Assembly: GCA_028554645.1 (NCBI GenBank)
Contig: JAQOOI010000028.1
Location: 62,001 to 126,000 of the forward strand
DNA: 64,000 nucleotides
DNA from: Omphalotus guepiniiformis
Taxonomy: Eukaryota > Basidiomycota > Agaricomycetes > Agaricales > Omphalotaceae
Reading direction: 5' to 3'
A program made the translations under genes and the position numbers. The notes below the pieces were generated by a model that did no database searches, had not been told where the DNA came from, and saw only the letters and a program-made list of their open reading frames with translations. This document shows, piece by piece, positions 1 to 12,701 of this stretch (its first letter is position 1; every line of letters starts with the position of its first letter).

Positions 1-1372
1 TTGCCAAACACCAATAACCGGACTGATTTCACAAATGGAAGAAATCTTGCTATTCTCCGTTACAAGGTATTGTGTTCTATAAAATCCAGAAAGTGAAAAA
101 TCTTAATCTCTTTTCAACTAGGGTGCCAACAACACTTTACCCACCACTCCAATTGTAAATGCTACAAATCCTTTAGTGGAAACAAACCTTCATGCATTGG
201 AGGACCCCGCTGCTCCCGGGCTTCCCGAGGATGGTGGTGCAAATGTCACTGATGTGTTCTACTTTGGCTTTAATCGTGCAAATGGCACATTCAATATCAA
301 TGGTACTGAGTATAACCCAAATGCTCTTACTACTCCGGTACTGCTGCAGATGCTAAATGGGGTGCCACCACAAAGTTTGTTGCCACAAGGAAGTGTGTAT
401 TATCTTCCGAGAAATGTGACTGTGGAGATTACATTGAGGGCAAATCAGAGTGCTAGTCCTCCTGGAGGGCCAGTGAGTTATTCTTATTATTCTTCTTCTT
501 GATCCATTTGTTTAATGTGTCTTTGTAGCACCCCTTCCATTTGCATGGTGTAAGTGTATTTGTTTCTGATATAACTTGCAGGACTTTTCTTATAGCTTTA
601 TAGCATGCCTTCAGTGTTGTACGGAGTGCAGGGAACACCACTGCCAACTACAAGAATCCCGGTATGTTGTTATTTACCTTGATATTTTCAATTACTAACA
701 CTCACTCCACAGTCCGGCGAGATGTTGTGAGCACAGGAAATGTCACCAATGATGACTTTGCTACTATCCGGTTTAATACTAACAACCCTGTGAGTTATAC
801 ATCCTATGTCTGTTTTGATGTTTCTGACATATGGACTGTCTTGAAGGGCCCTTGGATCATGCATTGGTATGAGCAATCATCTTTCTGTGTAGTTTATGAG
901 TACTGATCTTGAACTTCCTGGAAAATAGTCACATTGGTGAGTACATGATGTAGCTTTCTACAAAATAACATATCTGACAGATTTGTGAACTAGACTTCCA
1001 TCTAAATGTTGGCCTGGGTGAGTTTCTTTCTCAATCAAGAGGAAATACATAGAGCTAATAATCAACTCTAGCACTTGTCTTTGCTGAGGGTACAGATCAA
1101 GATGTCATTTCCTCCAACCCTATTCCAGGTATGTTTACTCTCTCATCTTATATTTTTGTTTCTCATTGCATTTTACTTACCCCAACATAGCTGAAGTGAC
1201 ACAAATCTGTGCTGCTCCTGCCTCTACACAAACATATGCAGCTATTGCCAACAAGCCATTCAATGCTGCTAATACAACTAATACAACTGTGGTTGCTAGC
1301 TCTGTTAGCTCTTTGAGCTCTTTGCCTGTTTCTTCTAGTGTTGCTTTGCCTACAAGTGTTGGTGTTAATTAA
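1..1372 (+). CDS. Laccase (multicopper oxidase), 3' part of gene
   Basis: C-terminal third of a secreted laccase, which oxidises phenols and reduces O2 to water; the 5' part lies before the window. Exons read as 1-66, 122-472, 529-549, 604-661, 713-789, 847-866, 929-936, 994-1017, 1072-1128 and 1191-1372, all with GT-AG introns of 54-62 nt. The spliced frame is open to the TAA at 1370. Copper ligands are present: HPFHLHGH is split by the intron after 549, and HCHIDFHL is assembled from three tiny exons. The position ten residues after the T1 cysteine is Leu, the usual non-Met axial class. The HCH motif ends FHLNVGL where WHLEAG is common. The tail is Ser/Thr/Val-rich. No premature stop was found, so the gene looks functional. 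Laccase identity is certain; the paralogue is not. Confidence 0.96.
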
Positions 1373-2683
1373 TATGGACCTGGACTTGGACACTATTACT
1401 ACAGTATATACTAGTAACATCTCGGTCTCTTATTTATCTCGGAAGTTGCATAACATAGCTACAACTGATTGGACTGTCTTTTCTATAATTCATCATAATT
1501 GATATGTAGGAGTTATACTTATCTACTGTTGTTGAATGGAGTTACAGATTAATGATCTTCGCTATTCATTTCTTGTGATTCCTATGGTGTCTGAGAGTCC
1601 AGAGTTGAACGTTGAACTCGCATCAGTGTGAGGTTGTACCTGAGAGCGGTAGCTCGTACTATAGTTAGCGTACCGGTGGCCAGCTCATGTGTACGTACCA
1701 CATATTGCCCCCAATATTGAAGATTCATACCAACAGTGTCAACTAGACCTTCACAGACTGGATAGCTTTATTTTAGTGCGCTTTCGCTCTATATCTATAT
1801 TTGCCTGGACGGAACGAGATCCTTCCTGATTCTCGTTATCGCTAGTCGTTCATTATTTTGAGTTGCGAAAGATACCCACGTCTGGTATATTAATACCGGG
1901 AAAACCTACCTGAGTTGATGACTCACTTTTTTCAGGAACGTTTGTGTCGGTGAGTAGCATCACTGTAGCATCGTGCTTGGGTATTGATACTGACTACATA
2001 CGTGAACAGAATGTGCTTTATGTAGTGTGCGCGGTTCTTGCTCTCTTTCCGTCGGATCCCCTGTACATCACCCATCGGCGTCTTTCTCGACATTCGTTAG
2101 GGTACATTCTACCCGTACAACCTGCGCAGCGCATTCATGAAACTTCCATGCGCGCTGATTTGATCGAACACGGCTGGTCGGACTAAGGGAGGAGATTCGT
2201 TGTCAGTGATGTGCCCTGGCCATGGGGCCTGACTTTTGTTTGTACGTGAACTTTCAAGGGCCTCATTGATGAAATGCGAGGCACTTTAGCACGCTCGGAG
2301 CCGGGGCCACGAAGGAGGATGGAATATTGACCACAGATTGACACTGAAAAGTGCGACTTCGAGTTCGCCGTTAGCCGGTTGTTCCTTGAACCGGTTGCTC
2401 CGGCGGCAGAAATCCACGACGGTCTGGATTTAGACATGTGCTCCCCAAGGAAACGGGGTCTAGACCGCTGAAGCTGCCGGTAACAGAACGGAGTCTAGAC
2501 AGAGACCGAGTCTAGACCTAAATGTCTGGACCGCAAGTGGGATATTGAACGATGCTGTGGCATATAGAATATGGAGAAGAAAATAAAGTAGAATACGAGG
2601 AGAAGACCTGCGAAATGAGGATGGAAAGGAAAGGTGGAAGGTCGGAGAAACGGAGAAGCAGGACCGGACTGAGCCGGCGGTAA
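1373..2683. other. Intergenic, laccase 3' flank to SKN7-like 5' flank
   Basis: No convincing gene. It should hold the laccase 3' UTR and the promoter of the downstream regulator. Several copies of the hexamer TCTAGA lie at about 2459-2520, and short ORFs here lack codon bias or family motifs. Confidence 0.5.
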
Positions 2684-5600
2684 TTGATGAGTGATAAAAT
2701 GTTGGAAGATTTACGCCGACGACGAGTTTTGCGGCAGCGCCTACTTAGCCTTTCAACTGACGGGAAACATATGAACAATCGTTCTAGACACAGTCTCTCC
2801 CTTCCGGACTATCCCCCAACCGTTGATTTCTCTCAACAGAACTTGTCTCTCTCTAATAATTCTGACAATTCTGCTTCTCTTGGGACACATAACGTTCAGA
2901 ACCCTTGGGCGACTCAGCTACATCGTACCTCCAGCTCGAGGGATGAGATACATCCTTCTGTAATTCCCAGTAATAATCCCAATCTGCCTCAGCTATTACC
3001 GAGGCTCGACGATCCTCAGGCTTCCGTCAAACGAGAGCCTATTTCTTCTTTGCCTCCTCAGGGCTACTCTCATCAGCATATACTCCCTTCCTCCAAATCA
3101 GAATTGAATCACGGTCCAGGGATGGACGATTCTATGCCCTCTACGAGCGATTTTGTCAAGAAATTGTACAAGTGCGTTGTTCTTCATCTCTTGTCGTTCG
3201 CAGCCTGATGGTGTCTACTCTTTATCTCCACCCGCAGGATGCTTGAAGACCAATCCTTCCAAGACGTCGTTTCGTGGGGTCCGCAGGGCGACTGTTTTGT
3301 TGTCAAGGTGCGTGCCTTCTTGATACCTTTTCTCTCTGCATTGGCTAACAACGAGCGTATAGGACATGAATGAATTCACAAAATCTATTCTTCCAAGAAT
3401 GTTCAAGCATTCTAATTTTGCGAGTTTTGTACGGCAGCTTAACAAATACGACTTCCACAAGGTGCGTCACTTTCGTCCCTTGATTCTATCCCACCGAACC
3501 TTTTCCTCTAACAACTTTTTTCGTCTCTTTTCTCTTTCCGCAGGTGAAGAACACTGACGACAACTCCTTCGGCGAACACGTGAGTGCCCATGACCCCACT
3601 CTGTCAAATAACGCTCTTCTTATTCGTTCCCCACCACCGCTTGTTAGTCATGGACGTTCCGTCACCCTGATTTCCACGCCGACAGGCGGGACGCACTTGA
3701 AAATATCAAACGAAAGGTTCCTTCATCAAGGAAATCATTATCTACGAATACTCAAGGATCGTCGACGACGACGAGGCCGTTGGGTAATGGTACGGGCTCT
3801 GGGAGCGGGAATGGAAGTCCCGGACCGTTCTATTCTGGCGCGACTGGAGGTCCAGGATATTCAGGTGAGTTTAATTAAGATTCCGCGACTCAGTCAAGGT
3901 TATACTTTGGCTGAATCGCGTACTTATCGCCTTTCTCCTTCCAAATGAAATGAACGCTCATGCGTTTCCCTTTTTTTTGCATATCTTACAGAATCATATC
4001 AAGTCAGTGCTCTACAGCAACAAGTAGACCGCTTGACTGCATCTCATGACGAGCTTTCGTCGCATATACGGAGTCTTGAGCGAAATATTGGTGGTTTAGA
4101 GCGAAATTTGAGTGGATTAGAGAGGAATTATCATGAGGTACGTGGAGATTCGTGCCAGACATGTAGATACTGATTTTTGCTTCCCTGTTCGTTGTTTTCT
4201 CCTTGTATGCGCGCTTGACTATATTACAGGTCCTCATCGAGATGGTGGGCTTTCAAAGAAATATGGCGCAACAAGACAGCGTAATGCAGGGGTTGATTGA
4301 ATGGGTACTAAGGGGAGGGGGAGGTGAGGGTGAGTAGGAGAATTCTGTGTTGTTTCCCTATCCCCCCATCTACATCCCCATCCACGTCCCCACACCACAA
4401 TTGCGCTCCCCTCCGTTTCGAATACTCATACACATCCGCCCTGTTTACATTTTCTCTATCCTCCTCCTTTTTTGACCAAACCGACGCGTCGTACCCCAGA
4501 TTCTGCGTTTTGAGCCATCCTTCCCGTTCGACACCCCCTTTTTCTATCTATCTATTTTGCTTTTTTATGGTTTTATTTGGGCGTGCGTCGAGGATTGCTG
4601 GCGATGGATTCTTCTTTTACTAAATACAGCTTCTTGCTATTCTTCTCTTTTTTTTACCAATCTCGTTCAGTCGAACGAGAAAAAGTATTTCTGTCGAGTT
4701 CGTACAACCTCCCCAACTCTGTGGTTTTGTTCTTTCTTGCTTGCTTGTATGATACGCATTGTACATCCTTAATCCCCCTCTCCTGTCCTACATCCCATCC
4801 CCTCCTCACCCCCTCCCGCCCAATTTTTTTCTCCATTTCTCACTTTCTTCTCGTAAAACAACTGTACTGACCAATGTCTCTTTCTGTGTTTTTTTTCCAC
4901 ATATAATTTCTATAATCTTGCGTAATTCGAAAACAAATCGAAAAAATCGAAATTTTTTATCATGCGTCTGCAAAATTGGCCTCCTCCCTTTCCCCCCTCG
5001 AACGCCACGAAAAATAATGTTACTCAAATCCGCGGATTGTTTTGTCTTGGTCTGGTGTGTATTTACTGCTTTGTTGTTCTGGCTTTTCCCGGTATGGCGA
5101 CTCTCGACCCTTGGTCTCGAACGGACACCAAACACCTGGATTCTATTTGGCTCCTGCACCTTGCACTGGGTTTGGGTGAATCCATTTGTGAAACCGAACC
5201 CGCGATTTTTTGACGCGCGTACGTATACGTTTACGATTGCAACCCACTCAAACTCAAACTTCTGAACGGGATTCTTGTACCTGGGGCCTGGACTCTGTTG
5301 TTTCTGAAAATTCTGGCTTCTTGCTCCTACGTCACTTTTGAATTCGGTTGGTTCTGGCCCTCTTGGTCTTCGATGGTCTTCGACATTGGGTTCTGGATTT
5401 GGGCGACTTCCATGTTTGGGTTTGGTCCTTTACGATCGGCTGTGGTCGAATGGTCTGGACTCTCGGACTCTCTGTGGGGCTTGCATTTCTCTGTGTTGCG
5501 TGCATACCCTATGTGTTGGCGGTAATGTTCTGTCTCTGGTATGGTGGTTACTTCCTTCGAATGCTCCTCGCTCGGCTCCGCGGTATTCCAACGATACCCC

Positions 5601-8014
5601 ACGACGGGTGAACCTTCATGTCGGTACATGTTATGTATGATCTAAAGGCAAAGGCAAACGACCTGCCATCGGTCCTCCATTATCACAACAACAAAACCTC
5701 CTGACGAATTCTCCTGATGCCTTTGCGTCTTCATCACAAGCTGGTTCATCGTCACAAACGATAGCTTCACCACAGCCACTGTCCTCTGGGTCCCTCGTAT
5801 CATCATCACCAATGTCTCTTTCATCCGACAACCCTTTCGTGCCAAGTTCCGTCGCACAGCGGATTATGGGGCCTTCTTATAGACCCTTCCCTGATTCGAA
5901 CAACGACTCGGTTGGCCGAGCTGCGTTGATGAAGATGAACGAGATTAGTCGAAGGGCTGGTGAGGCACTTAATGGTGGGAGCGGATTCAATTTTGGAAAC
6001 ATGCCTGAAGGCGAGCGACCGCCTTCGAGGTTATGGACGGCAGCGACTAATGCTGGACTTATAAATCCTGACGGATCGTTTGTTCAACAGCAATCGAATG
6101 TTAGTGGTGGTGGTGGTGGTAATGCTCAAGGCGCCTCATCATCATCGTCTGGCGCGGCGGGTCCGTCTGGAGTAAATCCTGGGATGCAACCTGCTACGGG
6201 TCCGGTAAAGATTACATCGAGGCAAGATGCGTTGGCGAAGATTGAAGAATTGCAGAGGATGCGTCCGGCTAGTGCTGGGTTTTTGAGTAATGCTGCGGCG
6301 AGGTTAGTGAATGCGATGGAAACGTTTGGGTCGATGACGGGAGCTGGACAGGGAGCATCTGGGACCGATGAATCTGTACCGTCTAGTGATGGGTTGCGGG
6401 AGATGTCGGAAGCAAGTAGTGAGGAGGAGATGGTCCTTCCTTCTGTTCCTCCGGAAATGTCTACGCAGCAGCAGCAGCAACAGCAACAACAGCAGCCTAC
6501 ATCTAGCCCAGAGGTAATGACAACGACGGTTCCCTCAAACGATCCTTGGAATGTCAGTCTTCCAACGGTGCCGCCCCTGACGCCTTCGTTGTCGTTGGCG
6601 AATATGGGATATTCAGATGATCAGTCTGGGATGAAGAATGAGCAGCAACAGTCGTTGCCGACATTATCGAATCCTTTTCCTGATTATACGACGAATCATG
6701 AGGGATTGCAGGTGTATACCGTTGGTCATTTGATGCCAAAGAGCGCGATTGACGATATGAGTGGTCAATGGAGCTTTGACGCTGGGATGATGAATAGTTT
6801 CGGAGGAGGTTTTGATGGTTCACAGAGTGGTGTTGTTGGTGGGCAAGAAGCGAGAGCTGATGGAACGTCGTCTTCGATGCCGGATATGTCGTTTAATGCG
6901 TCTTCGTCTAATACTGTGCCGTCATCATCGTCCGATCCAAGTTCTAGTTCAGTGGTTCGCTCTGGTGGTTCGCAGAAATTGAGGGTACGGAGGTCGACAT
7001 TTGTACCTGGATGGGCGGTGTCGCCGAGGGTGTTGCTAGTGGATGATGATGCGGTTAGTAGGAAATTGAGCTCCAAGTTCTTGCAGGTGTTTGGATGCAA
7101 GATTGATGTTGCTGTCGATGGCGTGGGTGCGGTTAATAAGATGAATTTGGAGAAGTATGACTTGGTGTTGATGGTATGCTCCCCGCGCTGGTTATGTGTC
7201 TTTGGGAACTTTTTCTTACTTGCCTTTATCTTAGGATATTGTGATGCCCAAACTCGATGGTGTCTCTGCTACTTCACTCATTCGAAAATTCGATCATATG
7301 ACGCCTATTATATCAATGACTAGCAACTCGAAACCGAATGAGATCATGACCTACTATTCTTCTGGTATGTAGTAGGTTTCCTCCCTATTCAACGTTGTCA
7401 CTGATACGTCGTCCGGTATCAGGTATGAACGATATTCTACCCAAGCCCTTTACGAAGCAAGGTTTGCTCGATATGCTTGAGGTACTTGTAATGCGCTGTC
7501 TCTCATGTCTCTTCACTGATGGTCCCTTGAGAAACATCTTATGCACCTCAAAGTCATTCAACAAATGGCTCGTGTTCCTAGATCAGTTGGAATACCCCCT
7601 CTTTCTGATTCTCGATTTGAGGAGGCAATCACGTCGCAAGCCGCGCTTATTTCTACCGGTTCCTCATCGAACAACGCCCTCGTACCTTCGTCGAGTTCTT
7701 CCAACGCACTAAGTCTCCAGCAGTCATCAGATGTTGGGTTTAATCAGAGTCTGGCGCTTTCAGTTGACTCGGACGATAATATGGGTCGATTGAATCCGTT
7801 GGCTGGAATGGGTCTTACGGATGAACAGTACAATATGATTCTCACTGGGCTCGTTAATGGCGAGTCGTTCTCTGGAAGTATGAGTATGAGTGCCGGGGGT
7901 ATGGAATTGAATTATGAAGGGTCGTCGAGTGGTGGTGGGAGGGAGAAGAGACCTTTGGAAGATGGGGAAAGTGGGAGGGAAGGAAAGAGGAGTCGGTTTG
8001 AAGTTATTGAATAA
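2684..8014 (+). CDS. SKN7: Skn7/Prr1-type HSF-domain response regulator
   Basis: Nuclear transcription factor at the end of a two-component phosphorelay (oxidative, osmotic and developmental responses in fungi). Exons read as 2684-3171, 3238-3307, 3363-3461, 3544-3579, 3648-3864, 3992-4137, 4230-4329, 5648-7173, 7235-7364, 7423-7481 and 7532-8014, about 1117 aa. The HSF DNA-binding domain runs from DFVKKLYK to ENIKRKV and includes [20 protein letters not shown]. It is followed by a coiled coil (repeats of LERN) and a long Ser/Gln-rich linker. The receiver domain has VDDD, the phospho-acceptor Asp in [14 protein letters not shown] and the conserved Lys in LPKPF. All phases match. The start could instead be the ATG at 2771. 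The seventh intron is unusually long and is treated separately. Confidence 0.92.
4330..5647 (+). other. Putative 1.3 kb intron inside the SKN7-like gene
   Basis: A GTGAGT donor at 4330 and the AG at 5646-5647 join the coiled-coil exon to the linker exon in phase. The stretch is pyrimidine-rich, with T-runs and many stops, and has no domain. If it is not spliced, the HSF half reaches an in-frame TAG at 4335-4337. Other introns of this gene are 50-127 nt. The alternative is two separate genes, with this stretch holding a terminator and a promoter. Confidence 0.6.
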
Positions 8015-8324
8015 CCAACCACACCACGAGAACCTGGGTTTTCCAAGTATTTTAGACACTCTGCCGAACTTTTTTGTCGCCATCGTATGTATTGAAAGTC
8101 TTGACGTTGTATGTATTATATCCTAACCCTACTTAGACTTTCATTTTGTTACCCCCTCAGTGAATATCGTGCCAAGTGCCACAAAAATGGGGTACATAAT
8201 AAGTAGACAGTTTGACATTAGACTTTTATACTATCCCTGCTTCTGCTTAAACACTCGAACCTCCAGGTAGCATATATGCTGATAGATTTATAGAGACATG
8301 TCAGCCTCCAGGTAACGTTGTAAC
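8015..8324. other. 3' flank of SKN7-like gene
   Basis: AT-rich 3' UTR-like sequence between the regulator stop and the TIR element. No gene seen. Confidence 0.4.
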
Positions 8325-9092
8325 TAGACCGGTGACCGATCCCTCTGAGAGGTTTTGACTAAAGTCAGCTGCCAGAGGCAGAACCTCGTCAGAGGGATCG
8401 GTAAAACGGGTTTTGCCGAAGCAGGGGACAGAACTTGATCGAAAAGTATTACTAATTCTCCGCTTTAGGATATTCTCCCTTCGGGGATATGACCTAATGA
8501 AGTAATGCCATCAGAATGTCCAAACCGCACCGTCGTCTTCGCGCCGCTTGCTGCCATGATAAGCAGTGGCTACCTTCTGAGTTGTGGCTATCTTGCAAGT
8601 CTTCTCTATGTTGATACTAGTCGTGTCGAAAATGTACTTGTGCCAGCAGCTAATATAACGATTTCTTCGTTGCTCTTATCACCGACTGAGAATCCGAGTC
8701 AGCACAGATAGCTCGAGCATCTCTACATCATTCATGAGATTTTCAAGTGAAGGAAGTTGGAAGGAAGGCTTGCAGCATTGAGCCAGAGGACTTGATTGCA
8801 GCCCTGAGCAAGAGAATTCCAACGACTGAGGGGACAGATTGGTTTTATTCCATGAACGGTGGTACCGGGGTGGTACACTGTGTATGTTCCACTTCACCGC
8901 CAAAATACTGATTAGATAGCGATTAGCTATGTATGGGTATATCTCCGAATGTACTTGTTCCTAATTGGGAGCTCGATCGATCAAGTTCTGTTCCCTGCCT
9001 CGGCAAAACCCGTTTTACCAAGCCCTATAGCTCGATTCTGCCCAGCAGTTGACTTGTCAAAAATCGAGTTGTAGGGATTGGTCACCAGGCTA
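8325..9092. mobile_element. Non-autonomous TIR element, Mutator-like by its 9-bp TSD
   Basis: The ends are inverted repeats of more than 100 bp: TAGACCGGTGACC at the left, and the complement of TAGCCTGGTGACC at the right. Both later contain GTAAAACGGGTTTTGCCGA (near 8400 and, inverted, near 9005). The direct repeat CGTTGTAAC flanks both sides (8316-8324 and 9093-9101), which fits the 9-bp duplication of Mutator-like elements. The interior has no transposase. The two arms are clearly diverged, so the insertion is not recent. Confidence 0.8.
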
Positions 9093-9101
9093 CGTTGTAA
9101 C

Positions 9102-10044
9102 GTTCATCGGTGTACCCTCGCCATACCGAACTCGGCGAGATATTTCGGAAAATGCCGACGGTTCAGCGTACTGGACAGTGGAGCGGGGAGTATTATCACC
9201 GACGGACCGTGCAAGTACGATTCATCCAGGGTGTTTAGCGGCGCACTACTTCCTTTCGGAGTAAGTAGCAGGAGGAAGGAGTGGAAGGGGAAGGTGAACG
9301 GGAGCAGACCTGAGCAGACCTCCAAGCTTTCAAATTTCAACTTGCAAGCCCCCGCAGCAGGCTCCTGGTTCCGCTGCCACGCATGCGCAGGGGGTTTGAC
9401 TTACTCACTGGTAGGGTTCACGGTGTTCGGCATCAAGTTTGCTGAATGACATGGAGTATGTTACAGATGGAATGATGTATTTGTCGGAGCTATGTAGTCG
9501 TTGGAAAGCACTGTCGGGTATTCACACTCGGAGTCAAAGAGAATCAAAGATCATGTAGTCGGGCCCGGGAGATAGGATTGTGTGGAGTGGGCGGCGTGGT
9601 GGCGGCTACTGCTGAGCTACTGTAACTAGGAGTGTCCACCCACATGATCATGAACAGTGGAGGAGGCGGGGACAGAGTGGGAAAGTTCGGCAAGAAGTGT
9701 GGATGGATAGCTATGATGTTTCGAAGGTGATTATATGCGGCTACAATGGGTTTAAAAACTAATCATCTGGATGTTTCTCAACGGTTCCAAGAAATATAGC
9801 ATTCTAGATGGATACTCAAATCCGGTAAGATTACGAGGACACTGAGATCAAGACAAGATCAAGGCAAGTACATGGACGAATGGGTAGGTTGATACTCGAG
9901 AGGGTAGGACCTAATAGAGGGTATAGCTACAAGCAAAACAAACACAAGAACAAAACATCTGAGAAGAAAACATCTGAGAAGAAATACAAGAACGAAAGCA
10001 AGATGGTACTACCGGGGCGTAACATAACAAGTCAGATCACCATT
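9102..10044. other. Intergenic between TIR element and J-protein gene
   Basis: No gene supported. It lies downstream of both converging genes. A short direct repeat (ACATCTGAGAAGAA) lies just before 9985. Confidence 0.4.
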
Positions 10045-11581
10045 TTACCACTTATTCTTCTTCGCCCGTTTCCGATTCTTTTTCTTTTCCTTTTGTCTCT
10101 GACGCTCGTCGAGTTTATGTTCTGTTGTTGCGCAGTAGAGACCACTTTCTCTGCGTTCGAGATGGGTTTGGTATCGGGGGTCGATGTCGCGGAGGAGTGT
10201 TATGCAGAACTAGATTGTAGAGGTTAAGTAAGTAAGAGCCAGGTTGGCAGGTTGGGATGGGTTGGGATGGGTTGGGATGGACTTACTTCGATCATTTCGT
10301 TGTATGTGGTACGTATGTCTTCTTGAATTTGTTTGTTTACGATCGTAGATCTATAACCAGTGAGGTATATTAGCATATAGGAACTCTCCGAAGAATACAT
10401 AGGTGGAATACAATATACTGTACATACCTGTTACAATTCGAAAACCCACAAGGACAACAAAACGGTTTAATCCATTCGAATCGTTTGGTAGTTTTGTACT
10501 TTAACCAGTAGTCGTAGAAGTGGTGAATCTCGGGACTGATATTAGTGGTGCTGATGAATTGACGTTCTTGGTCGGTGTATGTGGAGCGGCTGTAGATGCT
10601 TTGTGCGTTACCGAAAGTTGGGATTGGGCGTTGGTGTTGGCGGGAACCGAAGGAAGCTTCGTCTAGGGCGAGTTTGTGGAAGAAGGTGCGGGTGAGGAGG
10701 TAGGCGTTCTAAACATGGGTAAGTGAGATTGAAGAGGGGGCAGAAGAGGAGGGAAGGGACGTACGAAAGGAATACCCTCGTTTGATGTCCAAGTGAATGT
10801 AGGGATTGAGAGGATAAAGTTGTAGATGTCGTTTAGAGATATGTTCTCTGGGGTGTTGAGGAAGAGGGGGGTGAAGGTGTTTTGAGAAGGAAGAGAGGTG
10901 CTGGTGGTGAAGCCTAGATATGAGAAGAGAGTATTGAGTCCGAGTCCTAGGGTTTCGAAGAGGTTGAAGGTGAAGGGTGTGTTGTTTGGGTTGGGGTTGT
11001 TGGGGGGAACGTATTCGTAGGCGTCGGAGTCGGAGTCGTTCCATGAACCGGGTGTGTTGTGTTTTGTAGAGGAATGAGAATCATCGACATCAGAGGTTTG
11101 GAGATCGCGATGGAATGGAGTTGGGTTTAGGTCGTATGTGAATCTGGACTGTGAGATAGGGCCAGAGGGTAAACGGTGAGTTGGTTAGATTTTTTGGATT
11201 TGGTAGGAATGGAAAGGAATGTACCTCAGGGTTTATGAGTACCTGTATTGAAGGTGTGTTAAGTATATATTTCTAATTGGTGAGGGATGTACTCACATCG
11301 TGAGCTTTCTTGACGATTTGAAATCTTCTTGTTGCGCCCGCTTCGTCTCCGGGATTTTTATCGGGGTGAGTTTCGATGGCTCTTTTTAGGTACGCTCTCT
11401 ACAACAGGAAAAAATAAATATATGAAAGTGAGAGTGAGTATATGCTGTGTATACGCACCCTGATTTGCTCTGAAGTCGCGTCGCGGTCGATCTGCAGGAT
11501 TGTGTAAAAATCTGAAGTGTTCAAATCGTATGAAGGTGTTTCTGCTTTGGATGCGGGGGTAGATGAGAAGTTGGCACCCAT
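10045..11581 (-). CDS. J-domain co-chaperone, DNAJC21/Jjj1-like
   Basis: Hsp70 co-chaperone of about 378 aa. Exons on the minus strand read as 11581-11459, 11398-11297, 11242-11225, 11148-10765, 10708-10428, 10350-10287 and 10209-10045, all in phase. The N-terminal J domain starts DFYTILQIDRDATSEQIRRAY, has the HPD motif in ETHPDKNPGD, and closes with AHDVLINPESRFTYD across an 18-nt microexon. The middle has HHFYDYWLKY then FEWIKPF, and the C-terminal half has RDIDPRYQTHLERR. These resemble the FY..W..F....F.W and DPR blocks of Jjj1/DNAJC21. The basic tail (KEKKKNRKRAKKNKW) could be nuclear or rRNA-associated. The C2H2 fingers of typical Jjj1 are absent, so orthology is an inference. Confidence 0.85.
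10251..10280. repeat. Three tandem copies of GTTGGGATGG
   Basis: Perfect 10-bp triplication inside the last intron of the J-protein gene, next to the splice donor on the minus strand. Confidence 0.9.
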
Positions 11582-12701
11582 TGTGGGGAGGTGAAGGGGA
11601 AGAAGATGAGGGATGCGCGAGGCGATTGGGGGGATACACTGTTCGGCTAATGCCGATATTAATGTTGAAGCCTAGTTTGACAAGTTCAGTGCGTTGAGAT
11701 TTTGTCTGTGATATACCGTACACTCATGGACGTTTCATTTCGCTGGGCTCTTTAAGGAGGTCGCTGCGAACGACCGTGCAGTCTAGTGTTCTATTTCCAA
11801 TTTGTTGCATTCGGATAAGTAGCTTACATGTGTAGTAGAGATCAAAGCCAAAGTCGCTGCTACTTCCAAATCACAGCTTTGACTTTGAAACATCTAGGAA
11901 AAACAAAGAGAAACAGTAGGGGGGTGCGAATGAATCATGATAGCATCTAGGCATTTGAGGAAACGTAATGGGTGTTCTGTAATGGATGAACAGAAGAGAA
12001 GTTTCTAGAGGATTGGAGCTTTGGAGGGCTGGAAGGTCGGTCTGGATGTAGGTCTTGAGACATGCGTGCATGGTTGAGAGATGAGTATTGTATTACTAAG
12101 TCTTGCGTGGATCTGTGTAGGATAGGAATGTGAGTCAAATAGATTTACATCCGAACATCTGGGCTTATAATTCAGATTGCCTTCAGTTACACTGAAGATT
12201 GGCGCGGACGTTGAGATTTGAGACTGTTACCTGTTACGCCAAAGTGGCCGAATCAGTTGCTGGAGGTTGGAGGTTGTGAGGATTGGCAAGAATGCATATG
12301 GAAGATCATGTAAGCAAGTTCGGACAGTGATCCGATGTGAGAGTACTTTGCGGGCAACATGATGATAGATACATCAAGAGAATTCCATAAGTTCTATCTT
12401 GAATATTCTGGGATTGAGTAGTAGGTCAATTCAAGAGACTGAGGACGCCGAAGAGTACGGGGAGGAGAAGGTGAGTTGAACCTCCGACGCAGTAAGAGGC
12501 AATGAGCGGCTTGTCTGCGCCGACATCTTCCGCCCGCTCTCAGTATTACATAACGATCCGCTCACGGCATCTCGGTTTGTTGCTGCCGATCGCCGGACAC
12601 GTGGCTTTGTCCAATCGGAAACGTGGATACATCAGTCAGCAGGGACAAGTATATCTACTAATTCCATCTAATCGCCTCCTCCCCCCCTCCATACGGCCAG
12701 A
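11582..12701. other. Divergent promoter region, J protein / C2H2 factor
   Basis: 1.1 kb between two divergent starts. It presumably carries both promoters. No gene or clear TATA box was assigned. Confidence 0.45.

Noticed and set aside
4324..5640. Several 70-170 aa ORFs rich in Phe/Ser/Leu
   Set aside because: Pyrimidine-rich intron sequence; no domain, overlapping in all frames, no coding bias.
9102..9450. Possible small gene between the TIR element and the J protein
   Set aside because: ORFs of about 70-120 aa overlap in several frames and show no motif.
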